64,000 bases of DNA, taken from Desulfolutivibrio sulfodismutans DSM 3696 (lineage in GTDB: Bacteria > Desulfobacterota > Desulfovibrionia > Desulfovibrionales > Desulfovibrionaceae). The stretch covers positions 4,113,001 through 4,177,000 of the forward strand of contig NZ_CP045504.1 of NCBI RefSeq assembly GCF_013376455.1. Reading direction: 5' to 3'. The notes below the pieces were generated by a model. That model was not told where the DNA came from. It was given only the letters and a program-made list of their open reading frames with translations, and did not search any database. The translations under genes were made by a program, and so were the position numbers. This document shows positions 1 to 9,062 of this stretch, piece after piece. Each line of letters begins with the position of its first letter. Position 1 is the stretch's first letter.

Positions 1-24
1 TTCGCGATTCCTGGAAGATGGGCG

Positions 25-699
25 ATGACCAAGAGCGAAAAGACAAACGGACAGTCCCCGGGGCTCGATATCCCGGTGGGGGCCAAACTGTCTCTGGAAG
101 TCCTGGGTATCGACGAAAAGCTTTCGTCGGCGCTTGTCGGCTTCACCAAGGGAAAATACCTTGTCGTGCAACTGCCCTCCCTGACCGAGGGCAGTCGGGA
201 CATGCTGTTCCAGTATTTGTATTCCGGGAATCCGGTCACCGTGCGCTATCTGAAATCCGGGGCGGTGTTCGGTTTTCGTTGTGAGGTCATCAAGTATCTG
301 TGCTCTCCCTTTCCCCTGCTTTTCATGACCTACCCCCTGCGGGTGGAGAGCTTCAACCTGCGCCGCCACAAGCGCATCCCGTGCCTTTTGCCGGTGAGCG
401 CCATGATTAAGGAAACCACCTATACCGGATTGATGACCGACCTGAGCCTGTCGGGATGCGGGGTGGGGCTGACGATCATGCGCAAGTACCAGCCCGCCAT
501 CGGCGTGGATGATCGGGTGCTGCTTCGCTGCTCCGTGTTCGGCGACCAGGATCAAAACCAACTGCACTGCCTGATCAAGCGGGCCGCCTCGGACGTGGGG
601 AAGCTCGAACTGGGACTGAAATTCACCGAATTGCCCGAAGCCTCCCGCCAGGGAATCGTCAGCTACATCCAAAGCGCCGCCGCCATCCTTGAGAATTAA
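25..699 (+). CDS. PilZ-domain cyclic-di-GMP binding protein (YcgR-like)
   Basis: A 224-residue cytoplasmic protein with the two-part layout of YcgR-type c-di-GMP effectors. Residues about 15-105 form a beta-rich N-terminal domain, and about 110-220 a PilZ domain. The PilZ ligand motifs are visible: RRHKR at 113-117 (RxxxR) and DLSLSGCG from 139 (DxSxxG). Binding of c-di-GMP is known for the family; the target here (flagellar motor, exopolysaccharide or other) cannot be told. The ATG at 25 was chosen over the one at 18 because only this frame encodes the domain. It stands alone, followed by a 580-bp gap. Confidence 0.9.
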   Translation: MTKSEKTNGQSPGLDIPVGAKLSLEVLGIDEKLSSALVGFTKGKYLVVQLPSLTEGSRDMLFQYLYSGNPVTVRYLKSGAVFGFRCEVIKYLCSPFPLLFMTYPLRVESFNLRRHKRIPCLLPVSAMIKETTYTGLMTDLSLSGCGVGLTIMRKYQPAIGVDDRVLLRCSVFGDQDQNQLHCLIKRAASDVGKLELGLKFTELPEASRQGIVSYIQSAAAILEN

Positions 700-1280
700 C
701 GCCGCCATTGACCGGTGCATCGTCTGGTAGGCCGACGCTCAACGTCCCTGGCCGCCATCTTTGAGAATGGGCGACCCCTGCGCCTTGAGCCTGAAGCTGG
801 ACCAGGCCGAAGGACGTCCCCGGATCGTGGCCACGCCGGGACGGGGCTGGACTCGGAAGATGGCGCGTGGCTTGGCGATCACCCTGAACGTCGACGGACT
901 GCCGCAGCCAGGCCGCATATCTGTATGATGTCGAAGGTCGCACTGGACAAAGCTCCATACCCCGAAAGTAATTTCCGAATTTTGCAGAAGAATCACCGAT
1001 GGATCACATTTGAAATAAATATGGATCGATTTGTGTAGAGGTGTCGTCGTTCGACAGTTATGCTTCATGATGTGGATGGAGTGTCAAGGAGTTGCAAAGC
1101 GTGTTACTGTGCCTTGTTTTTCTTGAAAGTATCCATGTCCTGTCATATGTCATCAGCCTCGTCGCCCAAGTTTGCGGCAGGAGTTGCGAAACGATATGCA
1201 AATGATTCGCAAGTGCATGTTTCATGTGATGAAAAAATGGTATGGGGATGAAGTTGATGGAGAGAATAGGAAAACACATC
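700..1280. other. Gene-poor gap with an 18-bp direct repeat
   Basis: No convincing gene. An 18-bp stretch ending the PilZ gene (679-696) recurs at 751-768 with one mismatch. A 53-codon plus-strand frame at 767-928 begins right there and resembles nothing I recognise. From about 950 to 1280 the DNA is clearly AT-richer than its surroundings and probably carries the promoter of the downstream kinase gene. No unambiguous -35/-10 pair could be chosen. Confidence 0.4.
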
Positions 1281-2861
1281 ATGAAGCCGATGTTTCTTTT
1301 CGTCGACGATGAAGAAAGCGTTTTGAACGCCATTCAGTATGTTCTTAGGTCCAGGGAACACGAATGGGACATGATATTTACGACGGATAGCATGGAAGCC
1401 CTGGATTTTGTCAGGAAAATGTTCGAGGCAGGGTCAGGGGGCGCAGAATACGCCAGAGAGTTCGCGATAATCGTGTCTGATGTCCAGATGCCAGGGATAA
1501 ACGGGATTGAGTTTTTCGAGGTGCTTCATACGATTTTTCCGGACACCATCCGCATTCTTTTGACGGGAAACACGGATTCCGGTTTCGCGATCCGGGCAAT
1601 AAACGAAGGGAAAGTTCACCGGTATCTTCTGAAGTCATGCATCATTGATGAATTGATCCCGGAGATGGAGTCTGCCTATCGGGAGTATTTCCGGGTAAAG
1701 GCGCAACGGGAAGAAGCTTATGCCGCGAAGCGGGCAAAGGCCGTTTTCCTTGACACCATGACCCATGAGATACGGACCCCGCTCAACGGCGTCATGGGCA
1801 TGTTGCAGCTCTTAAAGGAGACCGGCCTCACCTTGGAGCAGATGGAATATGTCCAGGCTGCCATGGACGCCTCCCGTCGATTGACCAAATTGTTCAACAA
1901 TGTTTTGGACTATTCCCGATTCGACTCGGGACAGGTGGAGACGCCGGACGTGGCCTTCCGCATCGGCGACGTGATGCGGCATCTCAACGATGCCCTGTCG
2001 GGAAAGGCGAAATCCAAAGGGGTGGCGTTTACCTGCACCGTCGACGAGAGGGTTCCGGAGCGGGTGTATGGGAAGGAGAGCCTCCTGCGGCAGGTGCTCT
2101 ACCACCTGGCGGAGAACGCCGTGAAGTTCACCGACTCCGGGGCCGTGGCGATTTCCGCGACGTTACTGCCGCATGCGGGGCCACGATTCTGTCGGATTTT
2201 GTTCGCGATCGAGGATAGCGGGTGCGGTATCCCGGATGAAAAGCTCCTCGACGTCTTCCAGCCGTTCACCCAGGTGGATGACTCCTACATCCGGCCTCGG
2301 GAGGGGGCGGGGCTTGGCCTGTCCCTTGTGCAAAAATTGCTGAAAATCATGGATGCCTCCGGCCTTGCGGTCGAAAACGGACCCTGCGGCGTCACGGTGT
2401 GTCTTTCCGCGGCCTTTCGCGTCTGGGAACAACCCCTCCCGTTGGCCGCACCAGGTGCGCCGTCCGGAAGCGCGGTCCCGGCGGCGGGAAAGATTCTTTT
2501 GGTCGCACGCGAGGCCCTTGCGGCGCGACGCATCAAAAAGGCGCTCCTGCTGCACGGTTTCGACGTGGATGCCGCTGTGGACGGAAACGCGGGCCTGCGC
2601 CGACTGTCCACAAACGACTACGACCTTGTGCTCCTGGATCTGCCCTTGCCGGATATGGAGGGCCAGGAGGCGGCCAGGATCATCCGGACCTCGCCGGGGT
2701 TGGCGGCAAAGGCCCATCTCCCCATTGTCGGGCTGTCGAGCGCGCCCGCGAAGCGGCAGCGTGAGCAGTCCCGCGAGCGGGGGATCGATGCCGTCGTGCA
2801 AAAGCCCCTTGATGACGCCGTGCTGCTGGACATGATCAAAACGCTCATGACGAGGCCATAA
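1281..2861 (+). CDS. Hybrid sensor histidine kinase: receiver - HisKA/HATPase - receiver
   Basis: A soluble 526-residue hybrid kinase. The N-terminal receiver (about 1-125) has VDDEE at 8-12, phospho-acceptor D67, T95 and K118. A dimerisation/phospho-acceptor helix follows with the H-box MTHEIRTPLNG (H162), then an HATPase_c domain with AENAVKF (N box), EDSGCGIPD (G1) and GAGLGLSL (G2). The C-terminal receiver (from about residue 405) keeps the acceptor in LVLLDLPLPD, but where the acidic pair should be it reads VAREALA. No membrane segment or sensor domain is seen, so input presumably reaches the first receiver from another kinase. Start 1281 places the receiver at the N-terminus; in-frame ATGs at 1242 and 1257 are possible. 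Confidence 0.9.
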   Translation: MKPMFLFVDDEESVLNAIQYVLRSREHEWDMIFTTDSMEALDFVRKMFEAGSGGAEYAREFAIIVSDVQMPGINGIEFFEVLHTIFPDTIRILLTGNTDSGFAIRAINEGKVHRYLLKSCIIDELIPEMESAYREYFRVKAQREEAYAAKRAKAVFLDTMTHEIRTPLNGVMGMLQLLKETGLTLEQMEYVQAAMDASRRLTKLFNNVLDYSRFDSGQVETPDVAFRIGDVMRHLNDALSGKAKSKGVAFTCTVDERVPERVYGKESLLRQVLYHLAENAVKFTDSGAVAISATLLPHAGPRFCRILFAIEDSGCGIPDEKLLDVFQPFTQVDDSYIRPREGAGLGLSLVQKLLKIMDASGLAVENGPCGVTVCLSAAFRVWEQPLPLAAPGAPSGSAVPAAGKILLVAREALAARRIKKALLLHGFDVDAAVDGNAGLRRLSTNDYDLVLLDLPLPDMEGQEAARIIRTSPGLAAKAHLPIVGLSSAPAKRQREQSRERGIDAVVQKPLDDAVLLDMIKTLMTRP

Positions 2862-2862
2862 T

Positions 2863-2879
2863 CCTCCGCATGCCGGAGG
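2863..2879. terminator. Short hairpin between convergent genes
   Basis: CCTCCG-CATGC-CGGAGG, a 6-bp stem directly after the kinase stop codon and upstream of the end of the convergent delta-60 gene. There is no T-run, so terminator function is only a suggestion. Confidence 0.3.
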
Positions 2880-2918
2880 CGCCGCCTCGCGCGCGTTGCT
2901 GCGGTTGCTTCCGTGCCG

Positions 2919-5333
2919 CTAGTTGAGCAGCAGCAGCAGCATGTTTGCCCCCGGATTGGCCGAAGGCTGCGGATCAAGAATGAATGCAGCCAGTCCCGAG
3001 CTCGCCGCCCCGTCGTAGGTGGTGAAATCCCCTCCGATCACCCCTCGTGTCAGTCCCACCCGGCGGATGACCCGGGCCCTGGCCGTGACCCCCCCGTCCG
3101 GGTCGAATCCGGCGTCCAAGGCGCCGGTGGCGGTTGCCCTGGCCAGTCGAGCCCGGTTGACATCGTTGTACTTCGTGAATCCTCCGGCGAAAAGTATCTG
3201 TCCATTGGGTTCAAGCGAGAGGGAATCGACATACGTCAGGGACGTGGCCCCGGTCGTGGACTCGAAGGGGTCCAAGGCCCCGGTGGTGGCGAACCGGGCA
3301 AGTCCCCGGCGTTGCGGCCTGCTCCAACTGCCATCGATGATCTCCCCGAAATCACCGCAGATGACAGACTTGCCATCGGATTGCACCCCGATTTCACGTA
3401 CCGTGCCGTTGGGGATGACCACGCCTGCCGACGGCGTAGTGGGGAGAAAGGTGGTGTCGATGGCCCCGGCGCCGGTGACGCGGGTGAAAAATCCCCGGGA
3501 CAGGCCTTCATAGGTGACGTAGCCGCCCACGTAGTATTTCCCGGAGCTTTCGGCCAGGGCATAGGTGGAGAGGCTTGTGCCGCTGGTGATCGTGATCTGG
3601 GGCGTGAAAGCGGCGTCGAGGCCGCCGTCGGTGTTGAGGCGGGCCAGGGGACTGCGCTCCTGCCCGGCGATCTTGCGCACATGGCCGCCTATCAGCACCT
3701 GATTCCCCGCCAGGGGCAAGACGGCGTAGACCGGGGCGGGCGAGTTGTCGTTTCGGGTCACGATGGGTGTAAAGGCCGTATCCACTGCCCCGGCGGCGGT
3801 GAACCGGGCCAGGCCGCCCAGGGGCCGTGTGGCCGCACCGACCAGGTCGCCTGCGGCAAAGACCAGGCCGTCCGAGCGCAGGGCCACATCGTGGACCACG
3901 CCGTCCGGACCAAGCCCGGCCGAGAACGTGGTGTCCACAGCGCCATCCCGGGTCAACCGGGCCAGCTTGGGCGACCAGACCCCGCCAAACCAGTTGAAGT
4001 TGCCGCCAATGAGGATTTTCCCGTCGGGCTGTGTCGCCAGATCGTTTACGGTCACGGTCCCCGAGGCGTTTCCGGAGGGATTGAAATTGGCGAACGTGCC
4101 AAGCAGCGTGCCGCCTGAGGAAATGACAGCCAGCCCCCCGCGGGTTTGTCCGTTGAAGGTTGTGAATCCCCCGGTGAGGGCGATGCCCACGCTGGCCAGG
4201 TTCCTGATGGCAAGGATGGGGGCGTTGGCCCCCGAGCCGACGGCAAAGGAGGTGTCCACGGCCCCGTTGGAGAGAAGATGCACAATGCGGTTGCAGGCCG
4301 TCCCGCCAAACGAGGTGAAGGCCCCGACCAGGATCAAGGAGTCGTCGTCAAGGCGCAAAGCCCCGGTTACGTCGCCGTTTGGCCCGGCGCCGATGTTGAA
4401 CGTGGCGTCAATCGTTCCGTTGCTGTTGCGGCGCAGAACCCGGTTGGACGACAGGCCAAAGGCCTTGGTGAAGTTGCCCACCACATAGGACTTGCTGTTT
4501 GCGGCCGAAAGGACGGCCAGTATGGGGCCGTCGTTGGACGCGCCGTCGGCTTCGTTGGTGATGACCGCCCCGGCGTTGGTCAGCGTCGTGCGCCAGTTGA
4601 TCTGGGTGGTGGTCCCGGAATTGAAGGCCCCGGCGACCGTGAGCCGGTTGGGATAGGATGGCTCGGCGGAGTCGACGGCCAGTCCGGTGACATAGGCCCG
4701 GGGGCCGTTGAACACCGGATAGTCTCCATCGGCGAATCCGTTGGCCTGGACACGGATCAAGTGCCGGGTGGGGTCCGTGGCTACCTGGGCCAGTTGCAGC
4801 CCCACGCCGCCGCACAGCACCTGGTCGTCGGACTGCACGGCCAGGGCGTTGATGATTCCCTGTCCGGCAAAGGCCGACCAGAAGGAGTTGTCCAGCGCCC
4901 CGGATGCGGACAAAAGGGCCAGATCGCGGTAGGTCGAGCCTCCTGCGAGAACCGAAAAGTCGCCGCCGACGAGGAATTTGTCGTCGCTGCGCCGGACAAC
5001 GGCCCGTATTTCTCCGGAAAAGGCGGGAGGGGCGAAAGAGGTATCCACATTGCCTGTGGCATTGACGCGTACAATACCTGTGTAACCCGATCCATTGACG
5101 GTCAAGAAGGAACCATAAACGATGAAAGACGTGGAGGACTCCTGGTAAATGCCGTATATTACAGATTTATTCTGAGCCCCAAACCCGATGGCAAAGTCTG
5201 GATCAAGGCTGCCAGGTATTGCTGCAGCCATGCTCTGTACAGGAGAGTTGGAAAATATTAATAGTGATATGGAAAGTAGGAAAACAATTTTTACGCAAAA
5301 TTGTTTTGAAAAGAGGCTGCAAACGTTTTGCAT
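2919..5333 (-). CDS. Secreted delta-60-repeat beta-propeller protein with NMLLLLLN C-terminus
   Basis: An 804-residue exported protein. The N-terminus has a basic start, a hydrophobic core (IVFLLSISLLIF) and a likely cleavage site near residue 38. The rest is a chain of about 50-60-residue units of the form 'G-x-D-x-x-F ... V-x-A-x-x-x-Q-x-D-G-K-I-L-I-G-G-x-F', which is the delta-60 repeat family expected to fold as propellers. No catalytic motif is seen. The final residues are PGANMLLLLLN, closely matching the end of the NHL-repeat protein at 16457-18298. The start has GGAGG seven bases upstream. It is convergent with the hybrid kinase. Function is unknown; a surface or periplasmic binding role is inferred. 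Confidence 0.85.
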   Translation of the reverse strand: MQNVCSLFSKQFCVKIVFLLSISLLIFSNSPVQSMAAAIPGSLDPDFAIGFGAQNKSVIYGIYQESSTSFIVYGSFLTVNGSGYTGIVRVNATGNVDTSFAPPAFSGEIRAVVRRSDDKFLVGGDFSVLAGGSTYRDLALLSASGALDNSFWSAFAGQGIINALAVQSDDQVLCGGVGLQLAQVATDPTRHLIRVQANGFADGDYPVFNGPRAYVTGLAVDSAEPSYPNRLTVAGAFNSGTTTQINWRTTLTNAGAVITNEADGASNDGPILAVLSAANSKSYVVGNFTKAFGLSSNRVLRRNSNGTIDATFNIGAGPNGDVTGALRLDDDSLILVGAFTSFGGTACNRIVHLLSNGAVDTSFAVGSGANAPILAIRNLASVGIALTGGFTTFNGQTRGGLAVISSGGTLLGTFANFNPSGNASGTVTVNDLATQPDGKILIGGNFNWFGGVWSPKLARLTRDGAVDTTFSAGLGPDGVVHDVALRSDGLVFAAGDLVGAATRPLGGLARFTAAGAVDTAFTPIVTRNDNSPAPVYAVLPLAGNQVLIGGHVRKIAGQERSPLARLNTDGGLDAAFTPQITITSGTSLSTYALAESSGKYYVGGYVTYEGLSRGFFTRVTGAGAIDTTFLPTTPSAGVVIPNGTVREIGVQSDGKSVICGDFGEIIDGSWSRPQRRGLARFATTGALDPFESTTGATSLTYVDSLSLEPNGQILFAGGFTKYNDVNRARLARATATGALDAGFDPDGGVTARARVIRRVGLTRGVIGGDFTTYDGAASSGLAAFILDPQPSANPGANMLLLLLN

Positions 5334-5652
5334 GGCGGGCCTCCAGTTGAAATTTCAAGGATTGAATACGGTTTTGATCTGGGTTGTGCGTGAGGATGCT
5401 ATCCTTTGTATGTTCATTACTAGGGGAGAGCGAGGGGACGTGCAAGATAAAAGAGAGAGAATTTTTTTAAAATAAGGGACATTGATGCCGTCGTGCGGGT
5501 CGGGGGCGGGAATTCACGGGACCGGGGCTGCGCTGGGGGCCAACCCGGCATCTCCTCTTGCCGCGCCCCCTTTTCCGGGGCTAATGTCGCCATGTCCGGT
5601 TTGGCGCGCCGCGCCCGGTGGCGACGGCGACGCACAGGTGCAAGGAGCGTTT
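5334..5652. other. Divergent intergenic region, AT-rich
   Basis: This lies between the divergent delta-60 and FAD-oxidoreductase genes. The stretch at about 5240-5480 is AT-rich and includes T-runs and A-runs, so it probably holds promoters for both directions. An in-frame extension upstream of the oxidoreductase exists but lacks a ribosome site and looks non-coding. Confidence 0.4.
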
Positions 5653-7071
5653 GTGGCGGCTTCGAAAAAAGACAGGTTTGACGTCATCATCGTCGGGGCC
5701 GGGCCCGCCGGCCTTTTTTGCGCCTACTGGCTGGCCGAATACGGCAATCTGCGCATCCTGGTCCTGGACAAGGGGCAGGACCCGCGCAAACGCCGGTGTC
5801 CCATTGCCGGTCGGCAGGGGGCGGAATGCATGCACTGTTCGCCCTGCAACATCTTGTCGGGCGTGGGCGGGGCCGGGCTTTTTTCAGATGGCAAGCTCAA
5901 TTTCATCCATATTCTGGGCAAGACCGACCTGACCCAGTTTCTGCCCGGCCCCGAGGCCATGGCCCTTATCGAGGAGACCGAGGCCGTGTTCACCCGGTTC
6001 GGCATGGACGGCCCGGTCTATCCCACGGACATGGAGCAGGCCCGGGAGATTCGGCGGGGCGCCCGCCGCCAGGGCCTGGATCTGCTGCTGATCCGCCAGA
6101 AACACCTGGGCAGCGACCATCTGCCCGGCCTGATCACGGGCATGGCCGACCACATCGCCTCCCGCGGGGTGACCTTTCGCACCGGCGAGGAGGTGGCCGG
6201 GGTCGTGGTCGAGGACGGCCGGGTGCGCGGCGTCACCACGGCCAAGGGGGCCTACCGGGCCGACGCCGTGGTGCTGGCCCCGGGCCGGGTGGGCGCGGAA
6301 TGGATGGGGCGGGTGGCCAAGACGCTGGGGCTGTCCGTGTCCCAACGGGGCATTGAGGTGGGGGTGCGGGTGGAGGTCCACAACGACATCATGGACGATC
6401 TGACCAGCGTCATCTACGACCCCACCTTTTTCATCCGCACCGACCGCCATGACGACCTGACCCGCACCTTCTGCACCAACCGGGGGGGCTTCGTGGCCCT
6501 GGAAAACTACCAGGATTTCGTGTGCGTCAACGGCCACGCCTACCGGGACAGAAAGTCCGACAACACCAATTTCGCCTTTTTGTCCAAGGTGGTCCTGACC
6601 GAACCGGTCACGGACAACCAGGCCTACGGCGAGTCCATCGGCCGTCTGGCCTCCATCATCGGCGGCGGCAAGCCCATCCTGCAACGCTTCGGGGATCTGC
6701 GCCGGGGGCGGCGTTCCACCTGGGCCAAGGTCAAGGCCGGATATCTCCAGCCGACCATGACCGACGTGGTCTGCGGGGACGTGTCCATGGCCCTGCCGGG
6801 GCGGATTATGGCCAACCTGCGTGAGGGGCTGACGAAGCTCAATCAGGTGGTGCCCGGGGTGGCCAACGACGAAACCCTGCTGTACGCCCCGGAGATCAAG
6901 TTTTTCGCCACCCAGGTGGGGACCACGAAGGAGCTGGAGACGGCGGTGGCCGGTCTCTTCGTGGCCGGCGACGGCCCGGGGGTGGCCGGGAACATCGTGT
7001 CTGCGGCGGCCACCGGCCTTATTCCGGCCAAAGCCATCCTGGCCCGGCTTGCGGCTGAAGCGGCCACATAG
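5653..7071 (+). CDS. FAD-dependent oxidoreductase (COG2509-like dehydrogenase)
   Basis: A 472-residue flavoprotein. The dinucleotide-binding motif VIIVGAGPAGL lies within the first 20 residues. It is followed by a conserved Cys-rich segment (CPIAGRQGAECMHCSPC) and GGAGLFSDGK, typical of this dehydrogenase family. Near the C-terminus GLFVAGDGPGVAGNIVSA is the second FAD-contact motif. The natural substrate of the family is not established. The start is GTG 5653, with AAGGAG five bases upstream; the longer frame from 5482 has no such site. The small gene at 7154 follows after 82 bp and may be cotranscribed. Confidence 0.85.
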   Translation: MAASKKDRFDVIIVGAGPAGLFCAYWLAEYGNLRILVLDKGQDPRKRRCPIAGRQGAECMHCSPCNILSGVGGAGLFSDGKLNFIHILGKTDLTQFLPGPEAMALIEETEAVFTRFGMDGPVYPTDMEQAREIRRGARRQGLDLLLIRQKHLGSDHLPGLITGMADHIASRGVTFRTGEEVAGVVVEDGRVRGVTTAKGAYRADAVVLAPGRVGAEWMGRVAKTLGLSVSQRGIEVGVRVEVHNDIMDDLTSVIYDPTFFIRTDRHDDLTRTFCTNRGGFVALENYQDFVCVNGHAYRDRKSDNTNFAFLSKVVLTEPVTDNQAYGESIGRLASIIGGGKPILQRFGDLRRGRRSTWAKVKAGYLQPTMTDVVCGDVSMALPGRIMANLREGLTKLNQVVPGVANDETLLYAPEIKFFATQVGTTKELETAVAGLFVAGDGPGVAGNIVSAAATGLIPAKAILARLAAEAAT

Positions 7072-7153
7072 GCCCTTGCGACCAGGCGGGTGATCATGCC
7101 CGTCGCCCGGAAAACGCCGCCTGCGGGCGGAAGCGACCAACGGAGAGCGCGAC

Positions 7154-7387
7154 ATGAAGTACATCATCTTCGAGGATTTTTCCGGCAAGCCCGTGCCCAT
7201 GATCTTCCCGCACCGCATCGAGTTTGAGGAGATGCGCGAACAGATGCCCTACGGCCCGGCCATTTCGGCCGGGACGGTGAAGATGGCCGGGGGCGGTTTC
7301 GTCTGCCAGGGCGAGGCCAGGGAGCTGGGCGTGGCCTCGCGTCCCGTGGACGCGCAGATCATCGCCGACCATTTTCGGGACGCCTAG
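7154..7387 (+). CDS. Small conserved hypothetical protein (77 aa)
   Basis: An acidic, soluble 77-residue protein starting MKYIIFEDFSGKPVPMIFP. GGAGAG lies eight bases before the ATG. There is no membrane segment, signal peptide or metal motif. Its position 82 bp downstream of the FAD oxidoreductase on the same strand suggests an operon, and it may be a partner of that enzyme. I do not recognise the family. The coding evidence is the good ribosome site, normal codon use and compact hydrophobic pattern. Confidence 0.65.
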   Translation: MKYIIFEDFSGKPVPMIFPHRIEFEEMREQMPYGPAISAGTVKMAGGGFVCQGEARELGVASRPVDAQIIADHFRDA

Positions 7388-7714
7388 AACTGCGTTCGGT
7401 CTGTTCCGTTATGGGTTGACCAGCGGCAACGCCTTGAATTGATGTTTTTTTCTGCACCTGGGGCGGCCTTGCGGAGAACCAATTTCCTGCCGTTTCCGAG
7501 GACTGCCGCCGTTTCGCTGCGCGTGGGCGGCGGTCTCCGGCGGCCACGGACCTTTCTTCGGGAAATGGTGGGGCGGTTACGCCAGAGGTGGTCGGGTGCA
7601 TGGTCGCGGGCTGGGTGCGCCTGGGGGCGAGAGCATGATCCTTGTCGGGGCTGTCCATGGAAAATCCGGAAACGCCTGGAGTCCCCTGTCACATCGGGAC
7701 GGGCGTGTCCTTTT
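7388..7714. other. Convergent intergenic gap
   Basis: This lies between the small plus-strand gene and the end of speG. Imperfect inverted sequences (GACTGCCGCC ... GGCGGCGGTC, about 7500-7537) could form a loose hairpin. No gene or clear T-run terminator is seen. Confidence 0.35.
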
Positions 7715-8260
7715 TTAGGCAGCGTCTCCCTCAGGCGTGGATTTCGCAGTCTTCAAGTACGTCTCCTGCAAAATGTACATGCGTACCGCATCCGTATATT
7801 TTCCATTGCTGAAGAACTCTTCGACAAGGTGTCCCTCTTCGAGGAAGCCGCATTCTTTATAAATATGGATGGCCTTGTCGTTGTCCGTGGCTGCTTGCAG
7901 ATATATCTTATGCAAGTTCAGGATGCTGAAAGAATAGTCCAAGGCCTTGTTGACCAGATCGCGGGCAAACCCCCGGCCTTGGTGTTCCGGGGTGATGATG
8001 ATTTGAAATTCAGCGCTTCGGTGGATGGAGTTGATTTCGATGAGCTCCACGAGCCCCACGGGTTCCTTGTCGGCGGTTTCGGCGATAAACCGGCGCTCCG
8101 CATTGTCGTGAATGTGCTTGTTGTACAGTTCTTCAAGTTCATCAAAGGATTCGTAGGGCTCCTCGAACCAGTACGACATGATGTTCCGGTTGTTGTTGAG
8201 ATGATGCACAAAGCGCAGATCGCTTCGCTCCAGGGCGCGTAATGTGAGTTTCGGTTTCAT
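7715..8260 (-). CDS. speG: Spermidine N1-acetyltransferase SpeG (GNAT family)
   Basis: A 181-residue GNAT acetyltransferase that should transfer acetyl from acetyl-CoA to spermidine or spermine. It follows E. coli SpeG closely along its length: LRALERSDLRFVHHLNNN, YWFEEPYESFDEL, KHIHDNAERRF, VELIEINSIHRSAEFQIII, and the acetyl-CoA loop EHQGRGFA. The C-terminal block KAIHIYKECGF is also typical. Start 8260 was chosen because GAGG lies six bases upstream; the ATG at 8278 has no ribosome site. Codon use is less GC-rich than in neighbouring genes, which may indicate acquisition by transfer. Confidence 0.93.
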   Translation of the reverse strand: MKPKLTLRALERSDLRFVHHLNNNRNIMSYWFEEPYESFDELEELYNKHIHDNAERRFIAETADKEPVGLVELIEINSIHRSAEFQIIITPEHQGRGFARDLVNKALDYSFSILNLHKIYLQAATDNDKAIHIYKECGFLEEGHLVEEFFSNGKYTDAVRMYILQETYLKTAKSTPEGDAA

Positions 8261-8440
8261 TTTACGCCTCGGTTCCATAATGATTCTGGTGGGATGAAAT
8301 GGCGCTCAAGCGGATTGTCCAGGGTCGGTGAGGCGGCGCAACCCCCGGCCTGACGTCAGGCCCCTTTCTTGAAGCACAAAACGGGTGTCCGCACAAGCGG
8401 CCAGAGGGTTCGGGCCGCGCCGGACAAAGGAGTTGGAACG

Positions 8441-8935
8441 ATGCCGTATGGAAAAGGCCCTGCGTCCCAGGCAGCGGGCGGCGGGCGGCGGAAAAACCGG
8501 TTCCCGGCACGCGGGGGGCGGCGTTTCGCCCGGCTGGCGCTGTGGGCGTGCGCCACCTTGGCGATTTTGGAGGGGACGGCCCTGGCCCAGCCTCCGGTTT
8601 CCGTGCCGAACCAGGAACAGACCATGGCCCAGCCCCGGCCGCAGGCGGCGCTTCCCGGACAGCCCCCGGCCCATGCCGCCGATCCCCGGCAGGGCGAGCG
8701 GTGGCTGGCCAGCTACCGGGGCTGCATCGAGCGCAATGTGGCCGGGCTGGCGGCCCATGGCGGCGACGTGCGGCAGGTGGCGGAGACGGCCTATGGGGCG
8801 TGCCAGCATATGGCCTCCCTGGCCGGGGTTCCTGCCGGGCGTCGCGAGGCCTTGGAGCAGGCGGCCTGGAGCTACGCCCTGCAGGCGGCCCTGCGCCGCA
8901 TGGAGGAGCAGGGCGCGGGAGGCCTTGTCCCCTGA
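8441..8935 (+). CDS. Exported hypothetical protein (164 aa)
   Basis: A 164-residue protein with a basic N-terminus, then a hydrophobic stretch (LALWACATLAILEGTALAQ) that looks like a signal peptide ending near residue 48. A proline/alanine/glutamine-rich linker follows, then a helical C-terminal domain with two cysteines (YRGCIERN and YGACQHM). AAAGGAG precedes the ATG by eight bases. I do not recognise the family. The reading frame after its TGA continues with a diverged copy of its own C-terminal helix (see 8936-9013), so the gene may recently have been shortened. Confidence 0.55.
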   Translation: MPYGKGPASQAAGGGRRKNRFPARGGRRFARLALWACATLAILEGTALAQPPVSVPNQEQTMAQPRPQAALPGQPPAHAADPRQGERWLASYRGCIERNVAGLAAHGGDVRQVAETAYGACQHMASLAGVPAGRREALEQAAWSYALQAALRRMEEQGAGGLVP

Positions 8936-9013
8936 GCCCCGGCCAGGCGGGAGGCCTTGGAGCAGGCGGCCTTGCGCCGCCTGGAGGGCGAGGCGGGGGA
9001 CGGCCTGCCGTGA
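8936..9013 (+). pseudogene. In-frame tail repeating the preceding gene's C-terminus
   Basis: Directly after the TGA at 8933-8935 the same frame stays open for 25 codons and reads APARREALEQAALRRLEGEA..., ending at TGA 9011. This echoes RREALEQAAWSYALQAALRRMEEQ inside the preceding gene. It is either a small tandem duplication or the former C-terminus cut off by a stop codon. Readthrough is possible but there is no specific evidence for it. Confidence 0.5.
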
Positions 9014-9062
9014 TCCCTGGAAAACGCTGTGCGGCCCGGCCCCATGGCCGGACGGAAACGGT

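Noticed and set aside
4146-5261. Long plus-strand frame opposite the delta-60 protein
   Set aside because: A shadow of the repeat gene on the other strand, glycine/valine-rich with no recognisable motif; the minus-strand gene has a signal peptide and a good ribosome site.
5482-5652. N-terminal extension of the FAD oxidoreductase
   Set aside because: The extra 57 residues are low-complexity with no ribosome site, whereas GTG 5653 has AAGGAG at ideal distance and starts the FAD-binding fold.
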